Program-made: the position numbers and the translations under genes | Notes under the pieces: generated by a model | The model's database searches: none | Seen by the model: only the letters and a program-made list of their open reading frames with translations | What the model was told of the DNA's origin: nothing | Assembly: GCF_037975245.1 (NCBI RefSeq) | Contig: NC_092577.1 | Coordinates: forward strand, 32,247,398 to 32,311,397 | Length of the DNA: 64,000 nucleotides | From: Apostichopus japonicus | Taxonomy: Eukaryota; Echinodermata; Holothuroidea; Aspidochirotida; Stichopodidae | Direction of reading: 5' to 3' | Shown: positions 1 to 12,670 of the stretch, piece after piece | Layout of the letters: every line of letters starts with the position of its first letter | Position numbering within the stretch: the first letter of the stretch is position 1

Positions 1-2930
1 TAAGAAAATCAGAAGTACTCAAAGTTCCCTCATTTTGGAGTCGATGTTTTAAAAATAAGAAAAGAAAATTCTGTTGATTATCGCCTCCCAAAACAATAAA
101 GAGGCTATTAATATGGCATAAGGATTTGATATTCAAATTAAAGTGTCTTTCGAAAGACAAGAGAATCTGAAACTATTATAGACCGATTTATACTAAAATG
201 GGCGCCACCACTTGAAGCAAATTTTGGCATTTAAATACAATAAATATTATGTTCTGATACAAAGAGTTTCATATTCAAATTATAGTGTCTTTTGAAAGAT
301 TCAAAACATTATTTGGCACTGTTTTAGTCTAAAGTCAACTCAAAAGGGCGCCATCCATTCTCTTCATCAGTTTGGGAAGATTCTACAAAGTCATGATTTT
401 GGCCGAAATTTGACAAAATCATAAGGCTATAGCTTTCGAAAATGATCAATTTTGGACGAAAAATCAAGGTTGTGATATCTCAGTCTTGATGTTCACAATG
501 GATTCATATGGGTCAAAGCTACATTTCTCTCTAGTTAAAAGTGAAATTCCACTCGATTTGTGGCATTTAAATGCAAAAAATATATGTTATGATATAAAGA
601 TTTCATATTCATATTTTAGTGTCTTTTGAAAGATTAAAAACTACATTATTTGGCACTGTTTTAGTCTAATGTCTACTCAAAAGGGCGCCATCAGTTCTCT
701 GCATCAGTTTGGAAAGATTCTAAAAAGTCATGATTTTGGCCGAAATTTGACAAAATCATAAGATTATAGCCTTCGAAAATGATCAATTTTGGACGAAAAA
801 TCAAGGTTCTCATATTTGATTCTCGATGTTCACAATGGATTCATATGTTTCAAAATTACATTTCTCTCAACTTAAAAGTGAAATTCCACTCGAATTTTGG
901 CATTTAGATGCAATAAATATTATGTTCTGATATAAAGAGTTTCATATTCTTATTATAGTGTCTTTTGAAAGATTGAAAACATAATTTGGCACTGTTTTAG
1001 TCTAAAGTCAACTCAAAAAAGCGCCATCCATTCTCTTCATCAGTTTGGGAAGATTCTAAAAAAGTCATGATTTTGGCCGAAATTTGACAAAATCATAAGG
1101 CTATAGCCTTCGAAAATGATCAATTTTGGACGAAAAATCAAGGTTCTCATATTTAATTCTTGATGTTCACAATGGATTCATATGGTTCAAAACTACATTT
1201 CTCTCAACTTAAAAGTGAAATTCCACTCGAATTTTGGCATATAGATGCAATAAATATTATGTTATGATATAAAGAGTTTCATATTCTTATTATAGTGTCT
1301 TTTGAAAGATTGAAAACATAATTTGGCACTGTTTTAGTCTAAAGTCAACTCAAAGAAGCGCCATCAATTCTCTTCATCAGTTTGGGAAGATTCTAAGAAG
1401 TCATGATTTTGGCCGAAATTTGACAAAATCATAAGGCTATAGCCTTCGAAAATGATCAATTTTGGACGAAAAATCAAGGTTCTCATATTTAATTCTTGAT
1501 GTTCACAATGGATTCATATGGTTCAAAACTACATTTCTCTCAACTTAAAAGTGAAATTCCACTCGAATTTTGGCATATAGATGCAATAAATATTATGTTA
1601 TGATATAAAGAGTTTCATATTCTTATTATAGTGTCTTTTGAAAGATTGAAAACATAATTTGGCACTGTTTTAGTCTAATGTCAACTCAAAAAAGCGCCAT
1701 CCATTCTCTTCATCAGTTTGGGAAGATTCTAAAAAGTCATGATTTTGGCCGAAATTTGACAAAATCATAAGGCTATAGCCTTCGAAAATGATCAATTTTG
1801 GACGAAAAATCAAGGTTCTCATATTTAATTCTCGATGTTCACAATGGATTCATATGGTTCAAAACTACATTTCTATCAACTTAAAAGTAAAATTCCACTC
1901 GAATTTTGGCATATAGATGCAATAAATATTATGTTATGATATAAAGAGTTTCATATTCTTATTATAGTGTCTTTTGAAAGATTGACAACATTATTTGGCA
2001 CCTTTTTAGTCTAAAGTCAACTCAAAAGGGCGCCATCCATTCTCTTCATCAGTTTGGGAAGATTCTAAAAAGGTCATGATTTTGGCCGAAATTTGACAAA
2101 ATCATAAGGCTATAGGGCAAAATCATAGGGCAAAATCATAAGGCCTTCGAAAATGATCAATTTTGGACGAAAAATCAAGGTTCTCATATTTAATTCTCGA
2201 TGTTCACAATGGATTCATATGGTTCCAAACTCCATTTCTCTCAACTTAAAAGTGAAGTTCCACTCGAATTTTGACATTTAAATACCATAAATATTATGTT
2301 TTGAAATAAAGAATTTCATATTCATATTATAGTGTCTTTTGAAAGATTGAAAACATTATTTGGCACCGTTTTAGTCTAATGTCAACTCAACAAATCGCCA
2401 TCGATTCTCTTCATCAGTTTGGGAAGATTCTAAGAAGTCATGATTTTAGCCGAAATTTGACAAAATCATAAGGCTATAGCCTTCGAAGATGATTAATTTT
2501 GGACAAAAAAATCAAGGTTCTTATATTTAATTCTCGATGTTCACAATGGATTCATATGGTTCCAAACTCCATTTCTCTCAAGTTAAAAGTAAAATTCCAC
2601 TTGATTTGTGGCATTTATGTTATAAATACTACATATTCAAATTCTAGTGTCTTTTGAAGACTAAAAACATTATTTGGCACTGTTTTAGTCTAATGTCAAC
2701 TCAAAAGGGCGCCATCAGTTTTCTGCAACTGTTTGGGAAGATTGTAAAGTGTCATGAATTTTGCCGAAATTTGACAAATCCTTACAAAATGATCATAAAA
2801 AAACAAAGTTCTCATAATTCAGTATCGATGTTGATCATATATTTATATGGTTCTAAACACATTTACTTAACCATGAAATTTTGCTCGAATTTTCCCACTT
2901 TTGTAGAATATATGTTTAATTAATATAATG
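1..2930. repeat. Satellite-like tandem array, unit about 337 bp
   Basis: The same block recurs about eight times. The landmark GATCAATTTTGGACGAAAAA begins near 443, 781, 1118, 1454, 1790, 2155 and 2493, giving spacings of 336-338 bp. One 365-bp spacing is explained by a local duplication of a GGCAAAATCATA-like piece near 2115-2140. The units near 780-2100 are most alike. The first and last are more diverged, and the array fades out by about 2930. The array runs off the left edge, so its full size is unknown. No open reading frame is conserved across units, so it looks non-coding. Confidence 0.93.
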
Positions 2931-4260
2931 AAAAGAGTATATGAATTAAGGTATAAATATATTGACATTAAAACTATACTGGCATTTCAAGATTATGAGT
3001 TGGCACTCGTCTAGTTTGATGTAAATTGATATATACGCAATCTGCTATTCCCATTTTTGGTTGAAATTTGAGGGTCTCACAAACCTTCAGGATTTGATGT
3101 TTCAGAGACATTCTTTCTCTTGGCGTTTTTATCATGAATATCTCAAGATAGAATTTTAACAGTCTTGATACTGAAATAACTGTCATCATAAGGTCATGCT
3201 AATAGGTTCAATAGTTTAGATTAATTATTACAGAAAATAACCAAGTTAATGAAAACATGAACAACTGAAGCACGTGTGGCTTAACAATGATTTTCAATTT
3301 AGACTTGATAAATAAAATATACTGTGTGATATCTCCCAAATGGAATACCGATTTTCCTAAACTGTCAGGGGGGAGTCGTTCATGAATGTTATCCCTTCCC
3401 ATATAGCCTAGGCTAATATCGATGGTTGGGTCTATGTCTCAAATGAGGCATGATAGCATTGGTTTTAGTACATCAGCAATGTTAACGTTTTATATTTTGA
3501 CATTGTAGGAAAGAGAAACAACAAAGCGAAAGTAGGATGTTTCAGTTCCTAGTGGCATTATGACGTCATTATGACGTCGTAGAGTTATCAATATGACAAC
3601 TCCATAGACATGGCATTAAAGCTAGGATATCACCTAAACGGAACAACATTTTTCGTAGCTGTTTAGGTTAGTTGTTCTTCACGAAGATGTCTCTCATATA
3701 AGCCAAAGATCATGGTTCGGATCGTGTATTCTTTAAAGGTCTGCTGTATTGACCCCAACTATAGCACGCTATCATGGAAACGTTTCTTGAGATTACGTAA
3801 TCGACCTGCCTTGGTAATTAAATGACCTCTCTTTTTACCAGTTCGTCTGCAACGCCTGCCACATAGTTTGTTCATGTAAAAGGGTCTTGTGTGAACGCTG
3901 TATGATTATCTACAACGTTGACATGAACATATATATTGCCACACAGTGTTTACACAAAGAGTCTAGTGGTGTTAAGAAGCGATGCAGGCTTTTTCTATTT
4001 CATTTTATATATCACGTTAATGGTTTCTGTGGTATTTTATTGCCACTCTGGTCCAATACGGATATTGATAATCCTCCTCTTCCCCCGGTCTCATACTATC
4101 TAGCCCCCTCACCCCATCACGTGACTATATCACATTATCACTACTATGAGTTGCTAAACATTCGTAGCCTATACCCGGAACCAATATATTTGGATTATTC
4201 TTCTCCAGGAATTTCCCGTTTTGGCTGAAGTTCACTGTTTACCAATTATTCGTGGGTCGG

Positions 4261-4371
4261 TCAGACCATGGAGGTAAAACAGACCTCCATGGTCAGACCA
4301 TAGAGTTTTACCTCCATGGTCAGACCATGGAGGTAAAACTGTTTTGCTACTTTACCTCCATTATCAGACGG
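4261..4371. repeat. Nested direct and inverted repeat (hairpin-forming)
   Basis: The word TCAGACCATGGAGGTAAAAC occurs at 4261-4280 and again at about 4320-4339. Reverse-complement copies (TTTTACCTCCATGGTC and variants) lie between and after them, ending at TTTACCTCCATTATCAGAC. Alternating direct and inverted copies within 110 bp could fold into a strong hairpin. It may be a relic of a small palindromic transposon, but I see no clear target-site duplication. Confidence 0.7.
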
Positions 4372-5131
4372 ACAAAAAGTTGCAACAAAGTTCAAACTTA
4401 ACATCATCATGTATCTTTAAGTCAGTTACTTGAGCACGATGTGTACATGTTTTGCAGTCATGATTCTACGTAACCGATGATGAGTCTACCCAGTTAGATA
4501 ATCTCTTTTCAAGCCGATTGGAAAATCAAAATGGCTTTTTACGCTATTTATAGTATATCGTTAACATTATACCTATTGTACACACTGGTTCTGACTCAAT
4601 TACAAATTTGAAAGGCAGAACTTCAAAAGACCGAAAGAGAATACTGACCGCGGTGGCGAGTCTGTCTGGGAATTATCACGGTATAAGAATAAATCGAACA
4701 ACACGGCAACAATGCTTTATTCTTTGAAATCAGTCAGAGCTTAATTAGGGGTACAAACAAAAAACGTCGCTGTTATTTTTGGAAGCCAAGCACAAAAGAA
4801 TGCTGAGCCGCAGGAACCAAAAGAAGATTACGTGAGCGACTTTTTTAGTTATCAATTAGGTTTATTGGGAACGGAAGAAGAGAAGAAAAAAAAAACAATG
4901 AGATTAAAACAAAAACGTGACGATGAAGATGTACCAATACTAGTTTGGAGGGGGGGGGGGGGTCATTTTGACTTCCTTTCGATTTAAAAATAGACCTTAA
5001 TCATGATATGAGTTATTCTAAACAGTGACGAGGCAGTCGAGACGCAGTTTGGACCTATCCATGTCCCCCTACCCCTTCCCTACCCCTCCAACGCTCTCGT
5101 GCGAAGGTAGCCTATTCACAAGGGAATTCAA

Positions 5132-5254
<123 letters not shown>

Positions 5255-5360
5255 AATTACGGAAAAACTGTTAAACAACTATGCTGCATTTAGAGAAAGG
5301 CTGGATCTCGAGTGAGATACAATAATTAAATTAGGTAAGTGATTGGAAGTTAAACAGCCA

Positions 5361-5367
5361 ATATATA

Positions 5368-5437
<70 letters not shown>
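5361..5437. repeat. (TA)n microsatellite
   Basis: About 77 bp of alternating AT with one TAATT break near 5369. It directly abuts the tRNA-like sequence to its right. Confidence 0.96.
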
Positions 5438-5440
<3 letters not shown>

Positions 5441-5442
5441 TC

Positions 5443-5472
5443 CCGGGATGCCCGGGTTCGAATCCCGGTGGA
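5443..5472 (+). other. tRNA-like T-arm / B-box remnant
   Basis: CCCGGGTTCGAATCCCGG has the form of a tRNA T-arm: a five-base stem, the loop TTCGAAT, and the matching stem. GGTTCGAATCC is a perfect RNA polymerase III B box. There is no A box or acceptor stem upstream, because the AT tract begins there. It is therefore not a tRNA gene. It may be the end of a tRNA-derived SINE or a tRNA fragment. Confidence 0.45.
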
Positions 5473-6644
5473 GGCTGGAAGTTTTTTCACTGTTCTGGAT
5501 CTTCCAACTCACTACGATTTCAATTATATATATGTTAATTTGCCTTTGTCGTTTACCTCCATTGCATTAACATAAAGTCTGTTCAAGGTATCTCTTTCGA
5601 GATCCGGCTTTAGGAATCACAAATAATTTCGAGTAGGTTAGCATCATGTTTGATCTCTAGAGTATAAGGCAAGCATGAAGATGTTTAAGAGTATTTTACG
5701 TTTGATGCATTTCAAAGGAACTATGATAAAATCATAGGAAATATGTTCAGATATAAACTACATCGTTTTGTGCAATTAAGAATAAGAATTAATTCATTTT
5801 GAAGAACAAACTGCTATATAACAAGTTGCTAAGTTTTCACGGCAATTTAGCTGGTTACAACTTGGATTAACAAAACAGATGAACGGCTACCTCTAGAGAT
5901 TCCATTTTTTAAATGTATATTTATATGCTTAAATATTTATATAATACAGAATAAGAAAACACCAGTAAGAGGGCATTGGTGATATAAACATGAAGCATAT
6001 GCTACGTGGCCTATTTAAGTAAAATTTGTCAATGCCACTTGAGGTTCTCACTACATAATATTCCGTTTCACTGTATTGGAATTCTAGAATGCTTCAACCA
6101 CTAAAAGAAGATATCTTTCGCAATTGACCTCGGTTCGGTAAACGTCCGATTTACTTCCTCAGCTTACAATGTCTTTACATGTTTTCTTTTTTCTTCTCTT
6201 GGTTATCAATATAGGACTACCTAACTTACTTGGCGCTACCTCACCTCAGCTTGAAAATTGCTTGAAGGAACGACCAAACAATAACGATTACGTCATCATG
6301 ATATGTTCAGCTACGTGATATTGACTGAGTAATCAAGACAGGCTCATTGAGAGCAATCTACAACCGTTCAACACAGGAAAATTCTATATAACCACATAGG
6401 TTAGGCTAACAACTTAGGCTAAGTCAAACATGCTTTACAAATTCAAAGTTAGCATAGCAGCTTAGGCTTGTACTTAAGTTAACAATGTATGTAATTTGAG
6501 AGATGTTAGCAGTTTGTTATGTTTGCACAATTCTTTGTTCTGCTGCCTCTGTTGTTGTTCGTGAATTCTTATGTAGTCCGTAACGGAAAGATTTGAGACA
6601 TGAAGTGGAATTTGTCGTTGTAGGACTAAGAGTTAATCATTTGT

Positions 6645-6647
<3 letters not shown>

Positions 6648-6694
<47 letters not shown>
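6648..6694. repeat. (TA)n microsatellite
   Basis: About 47 bp of pure TA repeat in intergenic sequence. Confidence 0.96.
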
Positions 6695-6697
<3 letters not shown>

Positions 6698-7978
6698 ATA
6701 TGGTCCTACCAATATATATATAAAAGCGATTACCAAATGATCGAAATGGTCAATAAGCTTGGTCGGTATCGGAGTAACTCGCGCATGCCCATATCCTCTT
6801 TACGAGACTCGAAGACACTACTTAGACTAAATTTGCGTCAAAACTGACTAAACTTAATTTTCCTGTGAAAAAAACCTTTGACAAAAGCAATTCCACCCGA
6901 CTGACGATGAAAGCCAGGTCCCCCCCCCCAGCCCTCTTACGGACGTGACTGAAAAGACTCCAAAGTGAAAACACAAAACTTTTTAGACGTCAGGTTGTGA
7001 GGTATTTGGGCACATTTAGACCATGCGTTATAGCTTTTAACGTTTTTACACCCCAACATCATCCTGTCCCCCTCCCCTCCCGACTCCTTCTAAATCCGGG
7101 CCAGCTCACTGCCTGTATAGTGTTAAAACAGTTTCTCGGCAGCAGAATACATTAAATAATACGGAATACAGCTGTACAGTGTAAAACCTAATTCATTACT
7201 CATTTTCAGGAAAAGCCTCAATTGTGTACATTTGTAATCAGCTCTTAAAAACTCATGTAAACAAATGAGAATTGCAGCACACCTTTTAGTGACTTCAGTA
7301 TTTTTTTTTATGATAGCCACTTTACAGACAAAGGATTGTAACCCGGTCTCCCTTGATAAAGCTTAGAAGCGCTGTATACGAAATCGGCCTTTGTGATTCT
7401 CTGAGTAGATTCTTTATGCATAAGTTTGGCCTCTAAGACAATCCATTGTTTGTTAATCTGTTAAACAGGAGGGGCGGTGTAGGGTGGAGTGGGGGGTTGT
7501 ACAGATATCTAACATCCTATCGACTAATAAAGACCACTGTTAAGTTTGTGTCTCCTTTGGAATGTAAAAAAAAAAACACTCAGTTGGTTCAAATTGCTAA
7601 CATTAACAACAGAAAACTGACTAAACTTACTTTCCTCAATATGAGAAAGTAATGTATTATTTAACAGATTATGATGTTTTACCTCTCACCTATACTCACG
7701 GCTGGTCTTGACCTTTGACCGATTGCACTACTAATGATAAATACCGCTCTTAACAGTGCAAACTCAACCAAAGTTGCAACTAAGTTATGAAAAATACATT
7801 AATTTCAAGGTCTCTTCATTATTTTTATACTCAACTTGTTATAGTGTATTTATTGAACATGAAATCAGCTTCTGAGGTGAATGGATCGAATTAAATTCTA
7901 GCCAGTGAAGTGTCTCCGGCCTTTCAAAGTCCAAGTTCTCCTTAATGTTAGGTCTGTTAAAGTAAACGATGTAAAATA

Positions 7979-7984
7979 TTTATT
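7979..7984 (-). terminator. Possible polyadenylation signal AATAAA for the 316-aa gene
   Basis: TTTATT on the plus strand reads AATAAA on the minus strand, about 180 nt past the stop codon of the 8.16-9.11 kb reading frame. Position and strand fit, but this hexamer is common in AT-rich DNA. Confidence 0.35.
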
Positions 7985-8162
7985 TAAAAAAAAAATCATG
8001 AAGATAAGTGACTTTATACATGAAACTACGAGTTGAGGATTGCGTCCGAAGTTTTCTAAGTTTTTTTCTGTCATCAAAGTCAATGGTTAGGTGGTAAATA
8101 TGTCCAAGTCCAAGATCACCGCGAGGGTCTCAGGCTTTATGGCTTGATATAAAGCCCGCCCT

Positions 8163-9113
8163 CTATTTATCTCCAGTATGTATAATCCGTATCGCCGTTT
8201 CCCTGGCAACGCCATAGTCTTCATCATCAGACGATAATGAGAATGGATTTCGTCGTGCATTATCGACTTCCGTTATCCAACATAAAATACGATTATTAAA
8301 CTCTTCGTCAACGATGACGTCATCGGCTTCACTTTCCCGCGATGTATTTACAATTTCTTGACTTCTTTCGGTGACGTTTTTGTCTTTCGATAATCCATTC
8401 ATTTGAGGGTCTTTACCGTATTTGTCTCCATATTTCATACTTGATGACGTCAAACGTTCGTTGAATGCTGTGATATCTTTACTTAGTAACGTCGGACTTA
8501 AGCTCTGTCTGCGAAGCGCGAGATGCGCGCGTTGTTTTGCCAGTGCATTCGGTAACGGCAGCAATGATTGACTGTTCCTTCTACCAATTTTTAATATTTT
8601 CTTCGAGTTAACTTTCGCCACTGTTGTTGGCTGATTAAGTTTATTATTATTTCCGTCTAATCCTTGGAAGTCTTTACTTTCATTACCTATTGTAGAGTCG
8701 ACTCGTCCATTCCGTGCCACGTGACTCACTGAAGAGTCCGTAACGTCTTTCAGTGACGACTCCAACTGATCAAAAGAAAATTTCGAGTTTGAAAAAGAAT
8801 TATCGTTGGATGACTTCTGATGTATCAAGTTGTTTTCGATTGGAGGAAGACCAAACGTCACTTCCGGTGCGCTACTCCGTCTCGCTAATAAACGACGTCG
8901 GAATTTTTGACTAAACATGGCGTTATCTGATTGGTCAGATTGATCAGGTGACCATTTGCCTGTCGTCGAAGTCCTGCGGCGACTTTTAATTGGGGGTTTC
9001 GGTATCCTGTGATGGTCCGTTTCCGCTTTAACCAGCTCCTCGACCGGTTTCATTTCTGAACAACCACTCGTCCATGGTACAAGTGAAATATGGTTTGCGT
9101 CTCGTTCCAACAT
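8163..9113 (-). CDS. Unrecognised 316-aa serine- and arginine-rich protein
   Basis: An uninterrupted ATG-to-TAG frame of 316 codons. It is the longest in the window apart from the retroelement and is not low-complexity. The ATG has A at -3. I do not recognise the family. Four basophilic-kinase-type RRxS/T motifs are visible: RRTS (46-49), RRSS (78-81), RRNS (178-181) and RRQS (201-204). There is a basic patch KFRRRLLARR (70-79) and an acidic serine cluster SSDDEDY near residue 294-300. The pattern suggests a mostly disordered, phosphorylated regulatory or cytoskeletal protein, but this is inference. There is no signal peptide or membrane segment. It could be a single-exon gene or the last large exon of a spliced one. 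It lies downstream of SCRIB on the same strand, separated by more than 20 kb of repeats. Confidence 0.7.
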   Translation of the reverse strand: MLERDANHISLVPWTSGCSEMKPVEELVKAETDHHRIPKPPIKSRRRTSTTGKWSPDQSDQSDNAMFSQKFRRRLLARRSSAPEVTFGLPPIENNLIHQKSSNDNSFSNSKFSFDQLESSLKDVTDSSVSHVARNGRVDSTIGNESKDFQGLDGNNNKLNQPTTVAKVNSKKILKIGRRNSQSLLPLPNALAKQRAHLALRRQSLSPTLLSKDITAFNERLTSSSMKYGDKYGKDPQMNGLSKDKNVTERSQEIVNTSRESEADDVIVDEEFNNRILCWITEVDNARRNPFSLSSDDEDYGVARETAIRIIHTGDK

Positions 9114-10434
9114 GATGTGAAAAGTATGTTAGCAAATAGGTTGACTGACAAAATATGTATATTTTTATGCAATCAATGCATGAAAATGGTTCATGTATTC
9201 CCTTATAGAACTATATCCAACAAAAATGAAGGAATAAATTGACCACGATTCGACATCTTTTCAATAGATTGATATTTCAATCCGAGTCAATGTTTGTTTC
9301 AAGTCCTGACGCACTTTCCCTACACCTCAGATGAAACACACAAAATAAAATACAAAATATATGATGTTGCACAATAAATCAATCACGTGAAGAAGTATAC
9401 GTAGGCCTAGTAAATGATTAGCCTTTCCAATGTTGCGTCCATATGAATGCCCCTAACAGAAGGCGTATGTGTTTATGGTAAACCTTCTAAAAGTTTAAAA
9501 CTCTGCAACATATATCTCAAATCACATTAAAAAGAAAAGAATCCTCCACGTGATTTCAACAAACGGTTCCGTTTCAAAATAATCTTTGGATAGGCCTACT
9601 CGATGTATTTCCAAGATAACCAAAAAACTACTGAATACTTCAAAATTCGCTCATATAAACATTCTGAACAAATGAATGTAAAACAAAGTCCTGAGTAACG
9701 TGTTAGGATAGAACCAGCTCGATGCATCTAAAAAACAGAACTGTTAACATCCGTCCAGAAGGACAGGCTTTCAAAGAATAACGGTATCAAGGCTGTGTGT
9801 GTGTTATTGGTTATATCATGTCAACGGAGATGTGGATTGGATTGCAAATAGAGGGGGTTGTTTACTTAATGTACATTAGGATAGATTTAACGCAGATAAT
9901 ATGCAGTAGCTCTGCTTTTGAAGGTAATCATGATATACAGGACTAGGGAGAAGCTTAACTTTTTTTTTAAGGGAAACCCAAAGCTTTTCCAGAGGGCAGG
10001 CAGAATCGATTTCTGAAAAATAAGTGGGGAAGGGCCACAGAGGGGTAACGCCCCGGGCCCAGGAGTCAATTGTGTGTTTTTAAAACTAGAAGTTTATCTG
10101 AAATGTACCATAATCTTTTTTAACTTTTTGTAATGAGAATTAAGGTATCATTTCTTCTTTCAAGAGTGTCTTTCTCTTGAGAAATTAAGAACAACTTTTC
10201 ATTAAAAAGGACACTTTTTCTTGTGGAAATGAAACAAATAGTGCGGAAAGAACAACTCCCATTGTGGAAATTTCTGGTACATAATGCAAAGAACGTTCAA
10301 TTTTGATGGGGCCTTTGAGATGGTTTTGCTTCCTCAAGTCAAAGGCACATGCATTTCGTAGGTTATGTACCCCATCCCCCCTCCTTCCCCAACCTCTTTC
10401 GACGCCTATGACCCAAGTTATAGTTGACTTTCCA
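9114..10434. other. Intergenic; no feature recognised
   Basis: AT-rich sequence between the 316-aa gene and the first duplicated unit. It may hold that gene's promoter and 5' UTR, but I see no TATA box or splice site that I would defend. Confidence 0.5.
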
Positions 10435-10974
10435 GAATGCATTGAGTCATCGCTACTAACATTTAAGCCTTCCATCGATCAGAGAGATCAGCGACTCAAA
10501 AGCTTTACAAAAACTAATGCAACCCATTTAAAAGGGTTTTACGTATAATCGTAATTGGTCGATCTATACAGTCACAGACATAATTAGCACATTCAATGGA
10601 AAAGTCAACATCGTTGGAATTAGACTTGAAGTACAGAGATGACTAAATTTTGAGTTTATTCTCATATTTTTGTTTTCAACTTGAGTAAAACATCCCGTTT
10701 TCTGCGTAAAGTTGGTAGGTAATAACTAAGTAAGGAAGAATACATTAACATTATTGATGCAAACTCCAGCCGGGCTGATCGAGAACTATCACTCAGTGAC
10801 TATCTGTACTAAAAGTGTTCACTGACATCCTAAGACGTTTGTGTGGTAAACTTAGCTGATGGGTGTCATAAAAAAAACCTTTAAAAGTTAAAGGAAGGTC
10901 CAAAACTTCGATTCTTGCTAACATCACAAGAAATTTCTGCCATTTTTGTTAAGATATACTAGATCAAACAATAT

Positions 10975-11357
10975 CAAGGGCGTAGGAACCGGGGGGGGGG
11001 GGGCTGGGGGGGGGGGGCGCCAGCCCCCCCCCCAGTGAAAAATGTGGAGGGGCGGAAGTATCATTCCGCCCCCCCGGTTCGCAAGTCAGAAAACCCCTTT
11101 TTCATTTCCAAATGAGAAAAAAATCTCATTTGGAGCACCAAATTGCATCTAAGGCCAGGTGAAAATACAAAATTAAGTTCACAAAATGGAGAGGGTGTTG
11201 AAGTGTGCTATATTGCACCAAATTGCATCTGAGGCCACCTGGAAATGCAAAAAAATCCAAAGGGGAGGGGGACACCCCCTCCCCTTAGACCCCTCCCCCA
11301 GGCCGGCCATCAGTCTTCAGCCCCCCCCCCACTCAAAAGTACCTTCCTACGCCACTG
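10975..11357. mobile_element. Non-autonomous hAT-like element, 383 bp
   Basis: The ends are terminal inverted repeats: CAAGGGCGTAGGAACC on the left, and on the right the reverse complement reads CAGTGGCGTAGGAAGGTAC. The flanks are an exact 8-bp duplication AACAATAT (10967-10974 and 11358-11365). Copy 2 of the duplicated unit has the uninterrupted site AACAATAT followed by TAATGCC near 17531, which proves the insertion boundaries. The interior has long G and C runs and no transposase frame. An 8-bp duplication with CAG-type ends is the hAT pattern. Confidence 0.92.
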
Positions 11358-11858
11358 AACAATATTAATGCCCTAATACAGACTCTGATCTTTCCCGACC
11401 TCTCACCCATGTCAGGCTTTGTCTCCCCACCCCTACCCAACCCCCAACTCCGCCGGCATCTTCCACCCATAAGTAGGATCTCGATACCCATAGCTAGGTC
11501 TCTCTTTCATTCCCTACCATGGCGACGTCTCCCCTGCCCTTTTTACTCCTGACGGTATCACCCTTTATTGGTCCATCCAGCTTCTACCCATGTTTATATC
11601 ATCCCTCCTAATCCGACCCATGGTGAGGTCTCCGTTCACTCCCCCCCCCCCCCAGTACCCTCCAAACACACACACCTATGGTTATAGGTTTCTTATTTTC
11701 ATTCATGGTTAGGTCTTTCTGTTCCTCTCCCATCCATGGCTAGGTCTTTTTTTTTTTTTGCTTTTAAGCTCATCAGTTTCGCCTCCAGTCTTTTATATTT
11801 CACTAAGAACTTCAAAATTACAATCCCATGTTGGTATCGACCAAAACAATTCATTCTA

Positions 11859-11873
11859 ACACAATGAAAACGA
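11859..11873. repeat. Left target-site duplication of the Penelope-like insertion
   Basis: ACACAATGAAAACGA here is repeated exactly at 15960-15974 and occurs once, uninterrupted, at 18041-18055 in copy 2 of the duplicated unit. Confidence 0.93.
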
Positions 11874-11970
11874 AATAAAAATAAAAATAAAAATAAAAAT
11901 AAAATAAAACTGTTAGCAAACTGCTTATCCACTAGAGAGCCTGTGTATTAGAATGTGTAAAAGTAAATTG

Positions 11971-12012
11971 GCCTGACGTTTCGATCCTAGCAGGATCTTC
12001 TTCAGAGGCTAA
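11971..12012 (-). ncRNA. Hammerhead ribozyme motif, inverted copy
   Basis: On the minus strand it has the same core as the motif at 15909-15947: CTGAAGA, helix II GATCCT/AGGATC with a three-base loop, then GAAAC and GTC. Hammerhead ribozymes are known at the ends of Penelope-like elements. Confidence 0.7.
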
Positions 12013-12322
12013 ATGACAAGTTACAGTAACAGAGGGGACAAAAACACGCACAGAATACAGACAGGTTAATGAGCAAGGTGAACACAATGAGATGGATGAA
12101 AGGGGATTATAAGTAGAAAGCAACAGGAGAAGAGAAGAGGAAGGAGATAAACTGTGGAGGGACAAAGAGAGGATTAAAGGCACAGGGTAAGGAATAAACT
12201 GGAGAGGGACAAAGACAGAAAGGTGTGAAGAAATATGGAGGGGAAGAGAGCTGTGAGAAGAAGAGTGAAAGGGGGGGGGGGGGGAGGGAGAAAGGGGAGA
12301 AGGAGTAGGGAACAGAGGAAAG

Positions 12323-12670
12323 TTAGTCATGTCCTTCCTGAATGTTCAGCCCATGAGGTTGAATGGTACGAAGGCGTTGCATCCAGAGCCTCTCTCTGCT
12401 GATTCGTACTAGGTCAGGACGGCTACCTAAGGATTCAATCCCCTGTAGGGACATGTCGTTAATGGTATGGTTGGGAAGGTTAAAATGTTCTCCAACTGGG
12501 GTCTCAGTCTTCATGGTGTTGACTGTGGATCTGTGACCATAGAATCGCTTCTTGAGGGTGGTTTTGGTTTCGCCAACATACTGGATGCCGCAAACTCTAC
12601 AAGAGATCAGATAGATGACATTGGTGGTAGTGCAAGTGATGTGACCCTTAGTCTTGTGTGTGAGTTGCAT
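12323..12670 (-). pseudogene. Truncated GIY-YIG endonuclease end of the inverted Penelope-like copy
   Basis: This open frame repeats the last 115 residues of the plus-strand element protein. It has the Ile-Tyr and YVGET motifs and the downstream Arg and His positions of a GIY-YIG nuclease, but no reverse transcriptase. It is a 5'-truncated copy and is not expected to make a working retroelement protein. Confidence 0.85.

Noticed and set aside
2654-2923. An 89-codon frame at the satellite edge
   Set aside because: No ATG, lies in decayed satellite sequence, not conserved in other units.
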